From assembly GCA_019347585.1 (NCBI GenBank), contig JAHWLC010000023.1, positions 1-9,749 of the forward strand: a DNA stretch of 9,749 nucleotides. Reading direction: 5' to 3'. The translations under genes were made by a program, and so were the position numbers. Positions 1-6,066 of this stretch are shown in pieces. Every line of letters starts with the position of its first letter. The stretch's first letter is position 1. The notes beneath the pieces were generated by a model that did no database searches, was not told where the DNA came from, and was given only the letters and a program-made list of their open reading frames with translations. This DNA is from Actinomycetota bacterium. GTDB lineage: Bacteria > Actinomycetota > Acidimicrobiia > Spongiisociales > ZC4RG35.

Positions 1-103
1 CCCCCAGCCACTCCTCGGCGAGATCGCCAACCACAATCCTCTCCCAGACCTCGTCGGGCTCCACGGGCAATTCGATGCTTCGCTCGATCGCGGGCAGCTC
101 CAT
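1..103 (-). CDS. SRPBCC (START/AHSA1-like) domain protein, N-terminal part only
   Basis: The minus strand reads ATG at 103 and stays open for 34 codons to the window edge, so the C-terminal part is missing. The visible peptide begins MELPAIERSIELPV and continues with PDEVWERIV and LAEEWLG. This matches the start of the SRPBCC fold: a first beta-strand, then the helix carrying the 'P-x-x-V-W' signature and a Trp near residue 33. SRPBCC proteins bind hydrophobic ligands or act as polyketide cyclase or Aha1-like proteins; the specific ligand cannot be told from this fragment. It diverges from clpP across a 70-bp gap that holds two GCAA-N8-TTGC elements. No Shine-Dalgarno sequence is visible before the ATG. 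A weak -10-like box (TAGATT on the minus strand, complement of 112-117) lies close enough that the mRNA could be nearly leaderless, which is inference. Family call moderately sure; function unknown. Confidence 0.6.
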   Translation of the reverse strand, partial: MELPAIERSIELPVEPDEVWERIVVGDLAEEWLG

Positions 104-109
104 GAATCT

Positions 110-125
110 GCAATCTAGTAGTTGC
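110..125. repeat. GCAA-N8-TTGC element, copy 1 (candidate operator)
   Basis: The sequence GCAATCTAGTAGTTGC is a short imperfect inverted repeat (GCAA/TTGC arms, 8-bp centre). It matches the copy at 144-159 at 12 of 16 positions, including the shared right half TAGTTGC. It covers the place where a -35 element for clpP would lie and sits immediately upstream of the divergent SRPBCC gene. TAGTTGC/GCAACTA half-sites resemble operators of MarR-type repressors, but assignment to any regulator family is a guess. Confidence 0.4.
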
Positions 126-131
126 GTGTGG

Positions 132-140
132 TGCTAGGGT
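132..140 (+). promoter_or_regulatory. Extended -10 promoter for clpP
   Basis: TGC-TAGGGT is an extended -10 (TGn followed by a TAnnnT hexamer at 135-140). Initiation would fall near 147, giving a leader of about 26 nt that ends in a strong Shine-Dalgarno sequence. No recognisable -35 hexamer is present at 17 bp spacing, consistent with an extended -10 promoter. The two 16-bp repeat elements bracket it. Confidence 0.5.
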
Positions 141-143
141 AAT

Positions 144-159
144 GCAACCGGATAGTTGC
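144..159. repeat. GCAA-N8-TTGC element, copy 2 (candidate operator)
   Basis: GCAACCGGATAGTTGC is the second copy of the 16-bp element, starting 34 bp after copy 1. It overlaps the predicted transcription start of clpP, where a bound protein would block initiation or clearance. The arms GCAAC and GTTGC pair over five bases, so an RNA hairpin in the leader is an alternative reading. Confidence 0.4.
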
Positions 160-162
160 GAT

Positions 163-168
163 AGGAGG
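163..168 (+). promoter_or_regulatory. Shine-Dalgarno sequence of clpP
   Basis: AGGAGG lies 5 nt before the ATG at 174. This is a near-perfect ribosome binding site and fixes the start of the ClpP reading frame. Confidence 0.85.
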
Positions 169-173
169 AAGTC

Positions 174-779
174 ATGCTCGTGCCCACAGTCGTCGAACAG
201 ACCTCTCGAGGTGAGCGTGCCTTCGACATCTACTCCCGCCTCCTCGGCCACCGGGTGGTGTTCCTGGGACGACAGATAGACGATGACGTGGCCAACCTGA
301 TCGTCGCCCAGCTCCTCCATCTCGAGTCGGAAGACCCGGACAAGCCGATCTCGCTCTATATCAACTCGCCGGGCGGGTCGACGGATGCGATGTTCGCCAT
401 CTACGACACGATGCAGCACATCAAGCCCGGGGTGGACACCACCTGCATCGGGATGGCGGCGTCTGCGGCTGCGCTCGTCCTTGCCGGTGGAGAGGCCGGG
501 TCTCGCTCGATACTGCCCCACGGCAGGGTGATGATCCATCAGCCCCACGTGGGAGGGATCGGAGGCCAGGCGTCCGACATCGAAATCCACGCCGCGGAAA
601 TCCTCCGTCAGCGAGAGCTGGCCAATGCCGTGCTGGCCCGGCACACCGGCCAGGACATCGAGCGGATACGACGGGACACCGATCGCGACCGCTGGCTCAC
701 CGCCGAGGAGGCGGTGGAGTACGGGCTGGTGGACACCGTGTTGGCTCCTGCCGTCATCCCCCCGGGCATGAATCGATAA
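174..779 (+). CDS. clpP: ATP-dependent Clp protease proteolytic subunit (ClpP family)
   Basis: This 201-residue protein is a serine peptidase of family S14. ClpP normally forms a double-heptamer barrel that degrades proteins fed to it by ClpX, ClpA or ClpC in the cytoplasm. The catalytic triad can be placed: Ser97 in GMAAS, His122 in MIHQP and Asp172 in TDRDRW. The oxyanion-strand motif NSPGGS is at 64-69, and EAVEYGLVD at 179-187 is typical of the C-terminal part. Length fits mature ClpP, with no long propeptide. Two details differ from the textbook sequence: the residues after the nucleophile are AAALVL rather than MGAFLL, and the loop after His122 (HVGGIGGQ) is one residue longer than in E. 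coli. No Clp ATPase or second clpP lies in the window, so it may be an additional paralogue that pairs with a main ClpP elsewhere. An operator-like region precedes it. Family identification is secure; which paralogue it is, is not. Confidence 0.93.
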   Translation: MLVPTVVEQTSRGERAFDIYSRLLGHRVVFLGRQIDDDVANLIVAQLLHLESEDPDKPISLYINSPGGSTDAMFAIYDTMQHIKPGVDTTCIGMAASAAALVLAGGEAGSRSILPHGRVMIHQPHVGGIGGQASDIEIHAAEILRQRELANAVLARHTGQDIERIRRDTDRDRWLTAEEAVEYGLVDTVLAPAVIPPGMNR

Positions 780-840
780 TTCGATACGGGTTACGGCCTG
801 ATGCTCCGTAGCATGTGGCCGCCCGTCCACCACTCCGCCC

Positions 841-2439
841 ATGCTCATCGCACGCGACCTCCGCATCGAAGCAGGCACCCGGACCCTGCTCCAGGGAGCC
901 TCTTTCAGCGTGCAGTCCGGCGACCGCATCGGGCTGGTGGGTCGGAACGGGGCCGGCAAGACCACCCTGATGCGCACCCTGGTCGGCTACTTCCAGCCGG
1001 CGGAAGGAACCATCCTCCGCTCGGCAAACCTCGGCTACTTCTCCCAGGAGACGGCGCTACCGGAGCTGGAGCATCCCGACGCCACCGCCCTGGAGCGCAT
1101 CCTGATGGCGCGGGAGATCGGCGCCATGCAGCGGCGCATCGAGCAGGCCCGCCGCCGTCTCGAGGCACTCGACGGCGACGACCGCGACCGCGGGATCATC
1201 CGGTTCACCAGGCTGCACGACGAGTTCGAGGCCAGGGGCGGGTTCGTCGCCGAGGCAGAGGCCAAGCGGATCGCCTCCAATGTCGGGATCGGCAACGACG
1301 AGCTGGCCCAGCCGGTGGCGACCATGTCCGGCGGGCAGCGGCGCCGGGTCGAGCTGGCTCGCATCCTCTTCGCCGAGACCGACGTCCTCCTCCTCGACGA
1401 GCCCACCAACCACCTGGACCTGGATGCCAAGGCCTGGCTCATCGAGTACCTGGCCACCTACAAGGGCGGGATGCTGGTGGTCTCCCACGACCTGCCTCTC
1501 CTCGACGAGGCGATCACCTCGGTGCTGGCTTTGGAGAACGGAGAGCTCGAGGCGTATCGGGGCAACTACAGCCACTATCTGGTGGAGCGAGACCGCCGAA
1601 GGGAACAGCGGGAGCGGGAGCGGAGACACCAGGACGAGGCCATCGCCCGTCTCGAGGAGAACATCCGCCGCTTCAAGGGCAGCACCGAGAAGATGGCCAA
1701 GGTGGCCCGCTCCATGGAGACCCGGGTCGAGCGGATGAAGCGCGAGCTCGTGGAAGTGCAGAAGTCGGGAAAGAAGGTAAACGTCGCCTTCCCCCAGCCC
1801 GAGCCATCGGGCCGGGTCCCCTTGGCGGCCACCGGACTCACCAAGGCCTTCGGGGACAACCTCGTCTTCGTCGATGTCGAGTTTGCCGTGGAGCGGGGGG
1901 AGCGGATGCTGCTGATCGGTCTCAACGGGGCGGGCAAGACGACACTGCTCCGCATCCTGGCCGGCGTGGAGACCGCCGACCTCGGCGAGGTGTCGTTGGG
2001 GCACCAGGCCAGCGTCGGCTATTACGCCCAGGAGCACGAGCAGATCTTCGCCGGGGTGACGGTGCTCGACCACATGAGAAGGGCGGCGGGGCTCCCCGAT
2101 CAGACCCTGCGGTCGCTGCTCGGCCTGTTCCTGCTCGCCGACAAGGTGGATCAGGACGCGGCCACCCTCTCCGGGGGGGAGAAGACCAAGCTGGCGCTGG
2201 CCATGCTGGTGGCCTCACGGCCCAACGTGCTCCTGCTCGACGAGCCCACCAACAACCTGGATCCTCAGGCCAAGGAGGCGCTGCTCGACGCCCTCACCGT
2301 CTACGAGGGGACCATCGTCCTCGTCAGCCATGACACCGACTTCGTGGCTCAGCTCGGTCCCGACCGGGCGGTCCTGATGCCCGAGGGAGAGATGCGCTTC
2401 TTCGACGCCGACCTCCTCGACCTGGTGGCCTTGGCCTGA
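841..2439 (+). CDS. ABC-F family ATP-binding cassette protein
   Basis: This 532-residue soluble protein has two ABC ATPase domains in one chain and no membrane segments, the layout of the ABC-F family (EttA, Uup, YbiT, antibiotic-resistance factors). Members bind the ribosomal E site and act in translation; a few protect against ribosome-targeting antibiotics. Domain 1: Walker A GRNGAGKT at 34-41, signature MSGGQ at 162-166, Walker B with Glu187 in DEPTNHLD, switch His216 in VSHD. The inter-domain linker, about 245-315, is strongly charged (RDRRREQRERERR) and helical, as in the ABC-F P-site-interaction linker. Domain 2: Walker A GLNGAGKT at 360-367, LSGGE at 443-447, DEPTNNLD at 467-474, VSHD at 495-498. 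Both catalytic glutamates are intact. The start at 841 gives the expected first strand, but no Shine-Dalgarno sequence is visible. The 61-bp gap after clpP has only a weak TAGCAT box (809-814) and a five-pair hairpin (801-814). The subfamily cannot be fixed by eye. Confidence 0.92.
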   Translation: MLIARDLRIEAGTRTLLQGASFSVQSGDRIGLVGRNGAGKTTLMRTLVGYFQPAEGTILRSANLGYFSQETALPELEHPDATALERILMAREIGAMQRRIEQARRRLEALDGDDRDRGIIRFTRLHDEFEARGGFVAEAEAKRIASNVGIGNDELAQPVATMSGGQRRRVELARILFAETDVLLLDEPTNHLDLDAKAWLIEYLATYKGGMLVVSHDLPLLDEAITSVLALENGELEAYRGNYSHYLVERDRRREQRERERRHQDEAIARLEENIRRFKGSTEKMAKVARSMETRVERMKRELVEVQKSGKKVNVAFPQPEPSGRVPLAATGLTKAFGDNLVFVDVEFAVERGERMLLIGLNGAGKTTLLRILAGVETADLGEVSLGHQASVGYYAQEHEQIFAGVTVLDHMRRAAGLPDQTLRSLLGLFLLADKVDQDAATLSGGEKTKLALAMLVASRPNVLLLDEPTNNLDPQAKEALLDALTVYEGTIVLVSHDTDFVAQLGPDRAVLMPEGEMRFFDADLLDLVALA

Positions 2440-2451
2440 CCTGTCGTGCCT

Positions 2452-2457
2452 TAGGGT
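2452..2457 (+). promoter_or_regulatory. -10 box of a probable sppA promoter
   Basis: TAGGGT lies just after the ABC-F stop codon. The distance from its end to the sppA ATG is 33 nt, the same as between the TAGGGT box and the ATG of clpP. TTGGCC at 2431-2436 is a poor -35 candidate with 15-bp spacing. This suggests that sppA has its own promoter rather than depending only on read-through. Confidence 0.4.
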
Positions 2458-2475
2458 TGCCGGCGATCGCAACCC
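2454..2475. repeat. Perfect 7-bp inverted repeat in the sppA leader
   Basis: GGGTTGC at 2454-2460 pairs with GCAACCC at 2469-2475 around an 8-nt centre. It overlaps the -10 box and ends one base before the Shine-Dalgarno sequence. It could be an operator or, if transcribed from upstream, an RNA hairpin next to the ribosome binding site. No T-tract follows, so it does not look like a terminator of the ABC-F gene. Confidence 0.45.
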
Positions 2476-2490
2476 CGGAGGTCCCCTGAG

Positions 2491-4272
2491 ATGAAACCGT
2501 CTCGCGCCTTGCGCCTTCTCGCCGTCTTCGCAGCCGCCCTCTTCGTCCTGGTGGTGATGACAGTGGTCGTCTCGGCTCTCACCTCGCCGCTGTCGGCCCT
2601 CACCGTGCTGACGGTCGCCGCCCTCGCCTTCCTGGGATGGCGCCTCCTCGGCAGGAGAGTCCGCCGGGGGACCACCCTCGAGATCGACCTGGACAACGGA
2701 GTCGTGGAGAAGCCGCCGAGCGGCCCACTGGAGCGGATGCTCCACCAGCGAGCCGTCGTGCTGCGCGACGTCACCGATGCGCTGGATCGGGCTCGCGAGG
2801 ACGATCGAGTCACCGCGGTCGTGGTCCGGCTCGGGAACGGGGGCGTCGGGCTGGCACAGGCGCAGGAGGTGCGGGAGGCCGTGGCCCGTTTCCGCGCCTC
2901 GGGAAAGCGAGCGATCGCTTACGCGGAGACGTTCGGGGAGATGGGCCGGGGCACGATCGACTACTACCTCGCCACGGCTTTCGAGGAGATCCACTTGCAG
3001 CCGCTGGGAATGGTCTCCATCGAGGGCCTGGTCTCCAGGACGCCGTTCCTGCGCGGGCTCCTCGATCGGCTCGGGATGACACCCGACTTCGACCATCGGC
3101 GTGAATACAAGACCGCCATGTACCTGCTCACCGAGAAGGAGTTCGTCGAGCCACACGAAGAGATGGCGAGAGCGATCCTGGAGGATCAGATGGCCCAGAT
3201 CGTGGCCGGCATCGCCGCCGACCGCCGCCTCGAACCCGATCGCGTCAGGCACCTGATCGACAACGCCCCCCTTCTGGGCGTCGAGGCCCTGGAGGCAGGT
3301 CTGGTCGACGAGCTCTCCTACCGGGACCAGGCCTACCGGGCGGCCGGGGAGGACGGCCACTTCATGTATCACCACAGGTACCTGAAGCGGGCCGGTCGTC
3401 CTCACCGCAAGGGCCAGAGGATCGGGCTGGTGTACGGGACTGGCATCATCGTCAGGGGGAGCTCGGGGCTCGATCCTTTGTCTCGGGGGGCCACCCTCGG
3501 CGCCGAGGACGTGGCCCGGGCCATCCGGGAGGCCGGCGACGACGAAAAGGTCAAAGCTCTCGTCTTTCGGGTGGACTCTCCGGGCGGCTCGGCGGTCGCC
3601 TCCGAGGTGGTGCGACGCGAGGTGGCACGGGCCCGGGAGGCGGGAAAGCCAGTCGTTGTCTCCTTGGGGGACGTCGCCGGCTCCGGTGGATATTGGATCG
3701 CAGCTCCGGCCAGCCGGATCGTGGCCCAGCCGGGGACGGTCACCGGGTCGATCGGGGTGGTGGCCGGCAAGCTGGCTCCCGATGCCGCCTGGCAGAAGGT
3801 GGGAGTCAACTGGGGCGAGCTCCACGAAGGGCGCAACGCCGGCTTCGCGGTTCCGCTCCAGCCGTACACCGACACCGAGCGTGAGCGGTTGGAGGCGATC
3901 CTCGACTCCGTCTACGAGGACTTCAAGCAGCGCGTGGCAGACGGCAGGCTCCTGGCTGTCGACGATGTCGAGGAGGTGGCCAAAGGCCGGGTGTGGACCG
4001 GCGCCCAGGCGGCGGAGCGAGGTCTGGTCGACGAGCTGGGTGGGCTGCACCGGGCGTTGCAACTGGCCCGCGATGAGGCCGGCATCGCCCCCGATGCCTT
4101 CATCCAGGTCCGGGTGTTCCCGGCGAGGCGGGCGATCCCGCTGCCGAAGCGCGAGGAGGGCTCCGATCCGGTCAGCGCCCTGCTCGGGTTGGCGGTCTCG
4201 TTGGCGCGGGCTCTAGCTGGTCTGGCCGGTGGCCCCTCCGTGGAGGTGCGCATGGGCGCGCCCCGTCGCTGA
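2491..4272 (+). CDS. sppA: Signal peptide peptidase SppA, double-domain (67K) type
   Basis: This 593-residue membrane-anchored serine protease of family S49 degrades signal peptides left in the membrane after secretion. The N-terminus carries two hydrophobic stretches, about 7-29 and 34-51, so it may be anchored by a hairpin or by one long segment; E. coli SppA has one. Two ClpP-like domains follow. The N-terminal one (about 60-300) supplies the general-base lysine, Lys207 in EYKTA. The C-terminal one (about 310-565) supplies the nucleophile Ser398 in AGSGGYW, preceded by DSPGGS at 362-367 and followed by GTVTGSIGV. This split Lys/Ser dyad is the known arrangement of the long SppA form (618 residues in E. 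coli). A GGAGG sequence at 2477-2481, 9 nt before the ATG, supports the start. It lies 51 bp after the ABC-F gene and converges with the next gene across 38 bp in which I see no convincing terminator. Identification is secure. Confidence 0.93.
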   Translation: MKPSRALRLLAVFAAALFVLVVMTVVVSALTSPLSALTVLTVAALAFLGWRLLGRRVRRGTTLEIDLDNGVVEKPPSGPLERMLHQRAVVLRDVTDALDRAREDDRVTAVVVRLGNGGVGLAQAQEVREAVARFRASGKRAIAYAETFGEMGRGTIDYYLATAFEEIHLQPLGMVSIEGLVSRTPFLRGLLDRLGMTPDFDHRREYKTAMYLLTEKEFVEPHEEMARAILEDQMAQIVAGIAADRRLEPDRVRHLIDNAPLLGVEALEAGLVDELSYRDQAYRAAGEDGHFMYHHRYLKRAGRPHRKGQRIGLVYGTGIIVRGSSGLDPLSRGATLGAEDVARAIREAGDDEKVKALVFRVDSPGGSAVASEVVRREVARAREAGKPVVVSLGDVAGSGGYWIAAPASRIVAQPGTVTGSIGVVAGKLAPDAAWQKVGVNWGELHEGRNAGFAVPLQPYTDTERERLEAILDSVYEDFKQRVADGRLLAVDDVEEVAKGRVWTGAQAAERGLVDELGGLHRALQLARDEAGIAPDAFIQVRVFPARRAIPLPKREEGSDPVSALLGLAVSLARALAGLAGGPSVEVRMGAPRR

Positions 4273-4310
4273 GACGGATCGTTTCCGGGTACTCCGGGAG
4301 CTGAACAGGC

Positions 4311-5201
4311 TCAGACCAGGACGGCCTTCTGGTAGCCCTCCTCGGCGCCGACCTCGATGTCGAGCAGGTCCCAAGCCTTCATCCAGCGATGTGTCGACTC
4401 GTACATCTCCCGGGTGTAGGGCTCGAACACCATGCGCTCCCCGGGGCCGAAGCGACGCACGTCGACCATCTCGGCGATGTCGTCGGGCATCTCCTTGGAC
4501 CAGAAGCGCTTGTACCGCTCCGGCTCGAGGTCGATGTCCCGCTGCGCCTTCCGCAGCGCGCGGAAGTAGCGCTCCACGTCATCTGGGTCGCTTCTCTCCC
4601 CGATCAGATAGCCGATGATGAAGGTCGTGTCGACCAGTTTGCGGAATCCGAGCTGCTCGAGGACGTAGAGCTGGGCTCCGAACACATTGGCTGCGGGAAC
4701 CTGACCCCGGATGAGCAGGCGCACCCGGTCGTAGGGGAGCCCGCTATAGCTCAACTCGATCTGAGACCGCTCCAGGAAAGGCTCCAGCCCCTGGATCGCC
4801 GAGTAGTGGCTGCCCGAGTGGTAGCCCACCGCCACCGGGACCCCGGCCAGATCCTCGGGGCGCCGGTAGTGGGAGCCGGATGAGACGAGGATGGCACCCG
4901 GGGTCACCCCGTATGCCTTCCCGTACATCTTGGTGCCGGTGGCGGATGCGGCGGCGTTGACCGCCCAGTGACAGGCCCCGGAGACGTCGCAGGAGCGGCC
5001 TTCGGTCATGTCCTCGAAGGCGCCGGCCCTGGTTTCGATGGGGCCGCCCTCGTCGGCCTGCACCGAAGAGGTGGTGCGGGTCGCCCCCGCCAGCCCGGCC
5101 TCCTCGATCTCGTAGTCGAGCCCCTCCCCGGCGAAGTAGCCGGCTTCGTCGGCAACCCACTCCTGAAGCCTGGTATGGGGCTGGATGACGAACTTGGCCA
5201 T
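4311..5201 (-). CDS. Periplasmic-binding-fold (NMT1/THI5-like) protein without signal peptide
   Basis: This 296-residue protein resembles ABC transporter substrate-binding proteins of the NMT1/THI5/SsuA type. It opens with a beta-strand and an early WVADEAGYFAGEGLDYEI segment, the usual 'gyFaeeGLdve' signature. It later has RPEDLAGVPVAVGYHSGSHY and GLPYDRVRLLIRGQVPAANV, typical of hinge and second-lobe regions. No signal peptide, lipobox or membrane segment is present, so it should be cytoplasmic, unlike a transporter component. Cys71, Cys77 and His78 (in GRSCDVSGACHW) sit where THI5-like proteins keep ligand or catalytic residues. No permease or ATPase is adjacent. The start at 5201 is fixed by a strong Shine-Dalgarno sequence; the longer frame upstream is rejected. 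It follows the DUF1932 gene by 69 bp on the same strand and so belongs physically to the aromatic-catabolic group. It may be an enzyme or sensor acting on a pathway acid. Fold fairly sure, function unknown. Confidence 0.75.
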   Translation of the reverse strand: MAKFVIQPHTRLQEWVADEAGYFAGEGLDYEIEEAGLAGATRTTSSVQADEGGPIETRAGAFEDMTEGRSCDVSGACHWAVNAAASATGTKMYGKAYGVTPGAILVSSGSHYRRPEDLAGVPVAVGYHSGSHYSAIQGLEPFLERSQIELSYSGLPYDRVRLLIRGQVPAANVFGAQLYVLEQLGFRKLVDTTFIIGYLIGERSDPDDVERYFRALRKAQRDIDLEPERYKRFWSKEMPDDIAEMVDVRRFGPGERMVFEPYTREMYESTHRWMKAWDLLDIEVGAEEGYQKAVLV

Positions 5202-5206
5202 GGTGG

Positions 5207-5212
5207 CCTCCC
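5207..5212 (-). promoter_or_regulatory. Shine-Dalgarno sequence that sets the start of the binding-fold gene
   Basis: On the minus strand GGGAGG (inside AAAAGGGAGG) lies 5 nt before the ATG at 5201. The reading frame stays open 12 codons further upstream, but only this ATG has a ribosome binding site and gives the expected N-terminal strand. Confidence 0.75.
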
Positions 5213-5236
5213 TTTTCGTGAAAGCTGGCCTCCCCA

Positions 5237-5242
5237 ACCTTA
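5237..5242 (-). promoter_or_regulatory. Possible -10 box for the binding-fold gene
   Basis: TAAGGT on the minus strand fits TAnnnT and would start transcription near 5230, leaving a leader of roughly 29 nt with the Shine-Dalgarno sequence. No clear -35 is seen. The gene may instead be read as the last member of the galB-ligK operon. Confidence 0.25.
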
Positions 5243-5260
5243 CCGCCCGTGCTGGGGCGG
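5243..5260 (-). terminator. GC-rich hairpin after the DUF1932 gene
   Basis: CCGCCC and GGGCGG form a perfect six-pair all-GC stem around a 6-nt loop, 10 nt past the stop codon at 5271. No run of T follows on the minus strand, so a standard Rho-independent terminator is unlikely. It may weaken read-through or protect the 3' end of the upstream message. Confidence 0.3.
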
Positions 5261-5270
5261 CACTGACGGC

Positions 5271-6059
5271 CTAACCGAACGAGATGCCGGGCATGCCTTC
5301 CTCCACCAGCCGGCGGAGACGGGCCACGGTGGCGGCGGTCATCTCTGAGGGGACCCCCAGCCCGAGGAGCATCTCCTGTGCCGCGGTCATCTCCTCGAGG
5401 CGCCGTTCGGCGTGAGAGATGGTGTCGAAGAGGAGCCTCTCCATCAGGGCGACGTCGATCGAGGTGAGCTGGTCGACGAGATGGCCCCAGACCCAACCGC
5501 TCTCACCGTGCGCTTCGGCTGCTTGCATGCTCTCGATGAGCAGCGCTGCGATGCCCTTCATCACCACGCTGCGCAATAGCTTGCGGGCCGCCGCCTCACC
5601 CGCACGGTGACCAACGACGTCGACGCCGCCACCGCGGGCGTTGATCAGGTCGGCGAATCGCCCGGCCCCGGTGCCCGAGGCCAGCGCCGGGGCGGCCAGC
5701 CCCCGTCCCGGGACCGCCGACATCAGGGCGACATCGGCGAAATGCAGGCCCCACCCCTCGGCCATCGCGGCCAGCTCACCCTTGAGCGCCGGGGATGCCG
5801 TGGACAAGTCGGCATAGAGAGCATCCTTCCCGAGGGCGTCTACGACCGCGGAGAGGGCAGCCCCGGCCTCCGAGCCGGGGGTCACCGCCATCACCAGATC
5901 GCAGTCAGTGACCGCGCTTTCCGCTCGGGCGTGCCGCCGGACACCGGGAGGGGTGGGCACCGGTGACGGGTCGTAGCCGTGGACCTCGTCCCCGTACCGG
6001 GCCAGGTCGGCGGACAAGAGCGATCCCGCCTCACCGAGACCGAGGACGGCCACCCTCAT
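5271..6059 (-). CDS. NAD(P)-dependent dehydrogenase, 6-phosphogluconate dehydrogenase superfamily with DUF1932 C-terminal domain
   Basis: This 262-residue protein starts with a Rossmann fold: MRVAVLGLGEAG has the GxGxxG dinucleotide loop (Gly7, Gly9, Gly12), and Asp30 ends the second strand (EVHGYD). DLSTASP at 84-90 is the substrate-side motif of the beta-hydroxyacid dehydrogenase family. The segment around 159-169 (RKLLRSVVMKG) carries Lys160, the best candidate for the catalytic lysine, and opens the all-helical DUF1932 domain that runs to the end. Enzymes of this superfamily oxidise 3-hydroxyacids or reduce semialdehydes with NAD(P). The gene starts 7 nt after the ligK stop, so the two are very likely co-transcribed; GAGGAA inside the ligK tail could be its ribosome binding site. 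The longer frame to 6149 overlaps ligK and is rejected. Substrate is not known. A role in oxidising the ring-cleavage semialdehyde, normally done by unrelated LigC, is a hypothesis from context only. Confidence 0.85.
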   Translation of the reverse strand: MRVAVLGLGEAGSLLSADLARYGDEVHGYDPSPVPTPPGVRRHARAESAVTDCDLVMAVTPGSEAGAALSAVVDALGKDALYADLSTASPALKGELAAMAEGWGLHFADVALMSAVPGRGLAAPALASGTGAGRFADLINARGGGVDVVGHRAGEAAARKLLRSVVMKGIAALLIESMQAAEAHGESGWVWGHLVDQLTSIDVALMERLLFDTISHAERRLEEMTAAQEMLLGLGVPSEMTAATVARLRRLVEEGMPGISFG

Positions 6060-6066
6060 GGGCGGC

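Noticed and set aside
801..814. ATGCTCCGTAGCAT hairpin between clpP and the ABC-F gene as a terminator
   Set aside because: The stem has only five pairs and no T-tract follows; TAGCAT within it may equally be a weak -10 box.
801..2333. Long plus-strand open frame of 510 codons overlapping the ABC-F gene
   Set aside because: Its product is dominated by Arg, Gly, Pro and Ala and has no recognisable domain. The other frame at 841-2439 contains all ABC motifs. It is a high-GC shadow frame.
2215..4062. 615-codon minus-strand open frame antisense to sppA and the ABC-F end
   Set aside because: No recognisable domain and Asp/Gly/Pro/Val-rich composition. The plus strand encodes SppA with intact catalytic residues. 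Long antisense frames are common in high-GC DNA with strong third-position bias.
4053..4062. GTTGCAAC palindrome inside sppA, resembling the GTTGC/GCAAC elements upstream of clpP
   Set aside because: It lies within conserved coding sequence, is far from a gene start and is short enough to occur by chance.
4273..4310. Possible bidirectional terminator between sppA and the convergent binding-fold gene
   Set aside because: Only four-pair stems (CCGG/CCGG and GAGC/GCTC) can be drawn and there is no T-tract on either strand.
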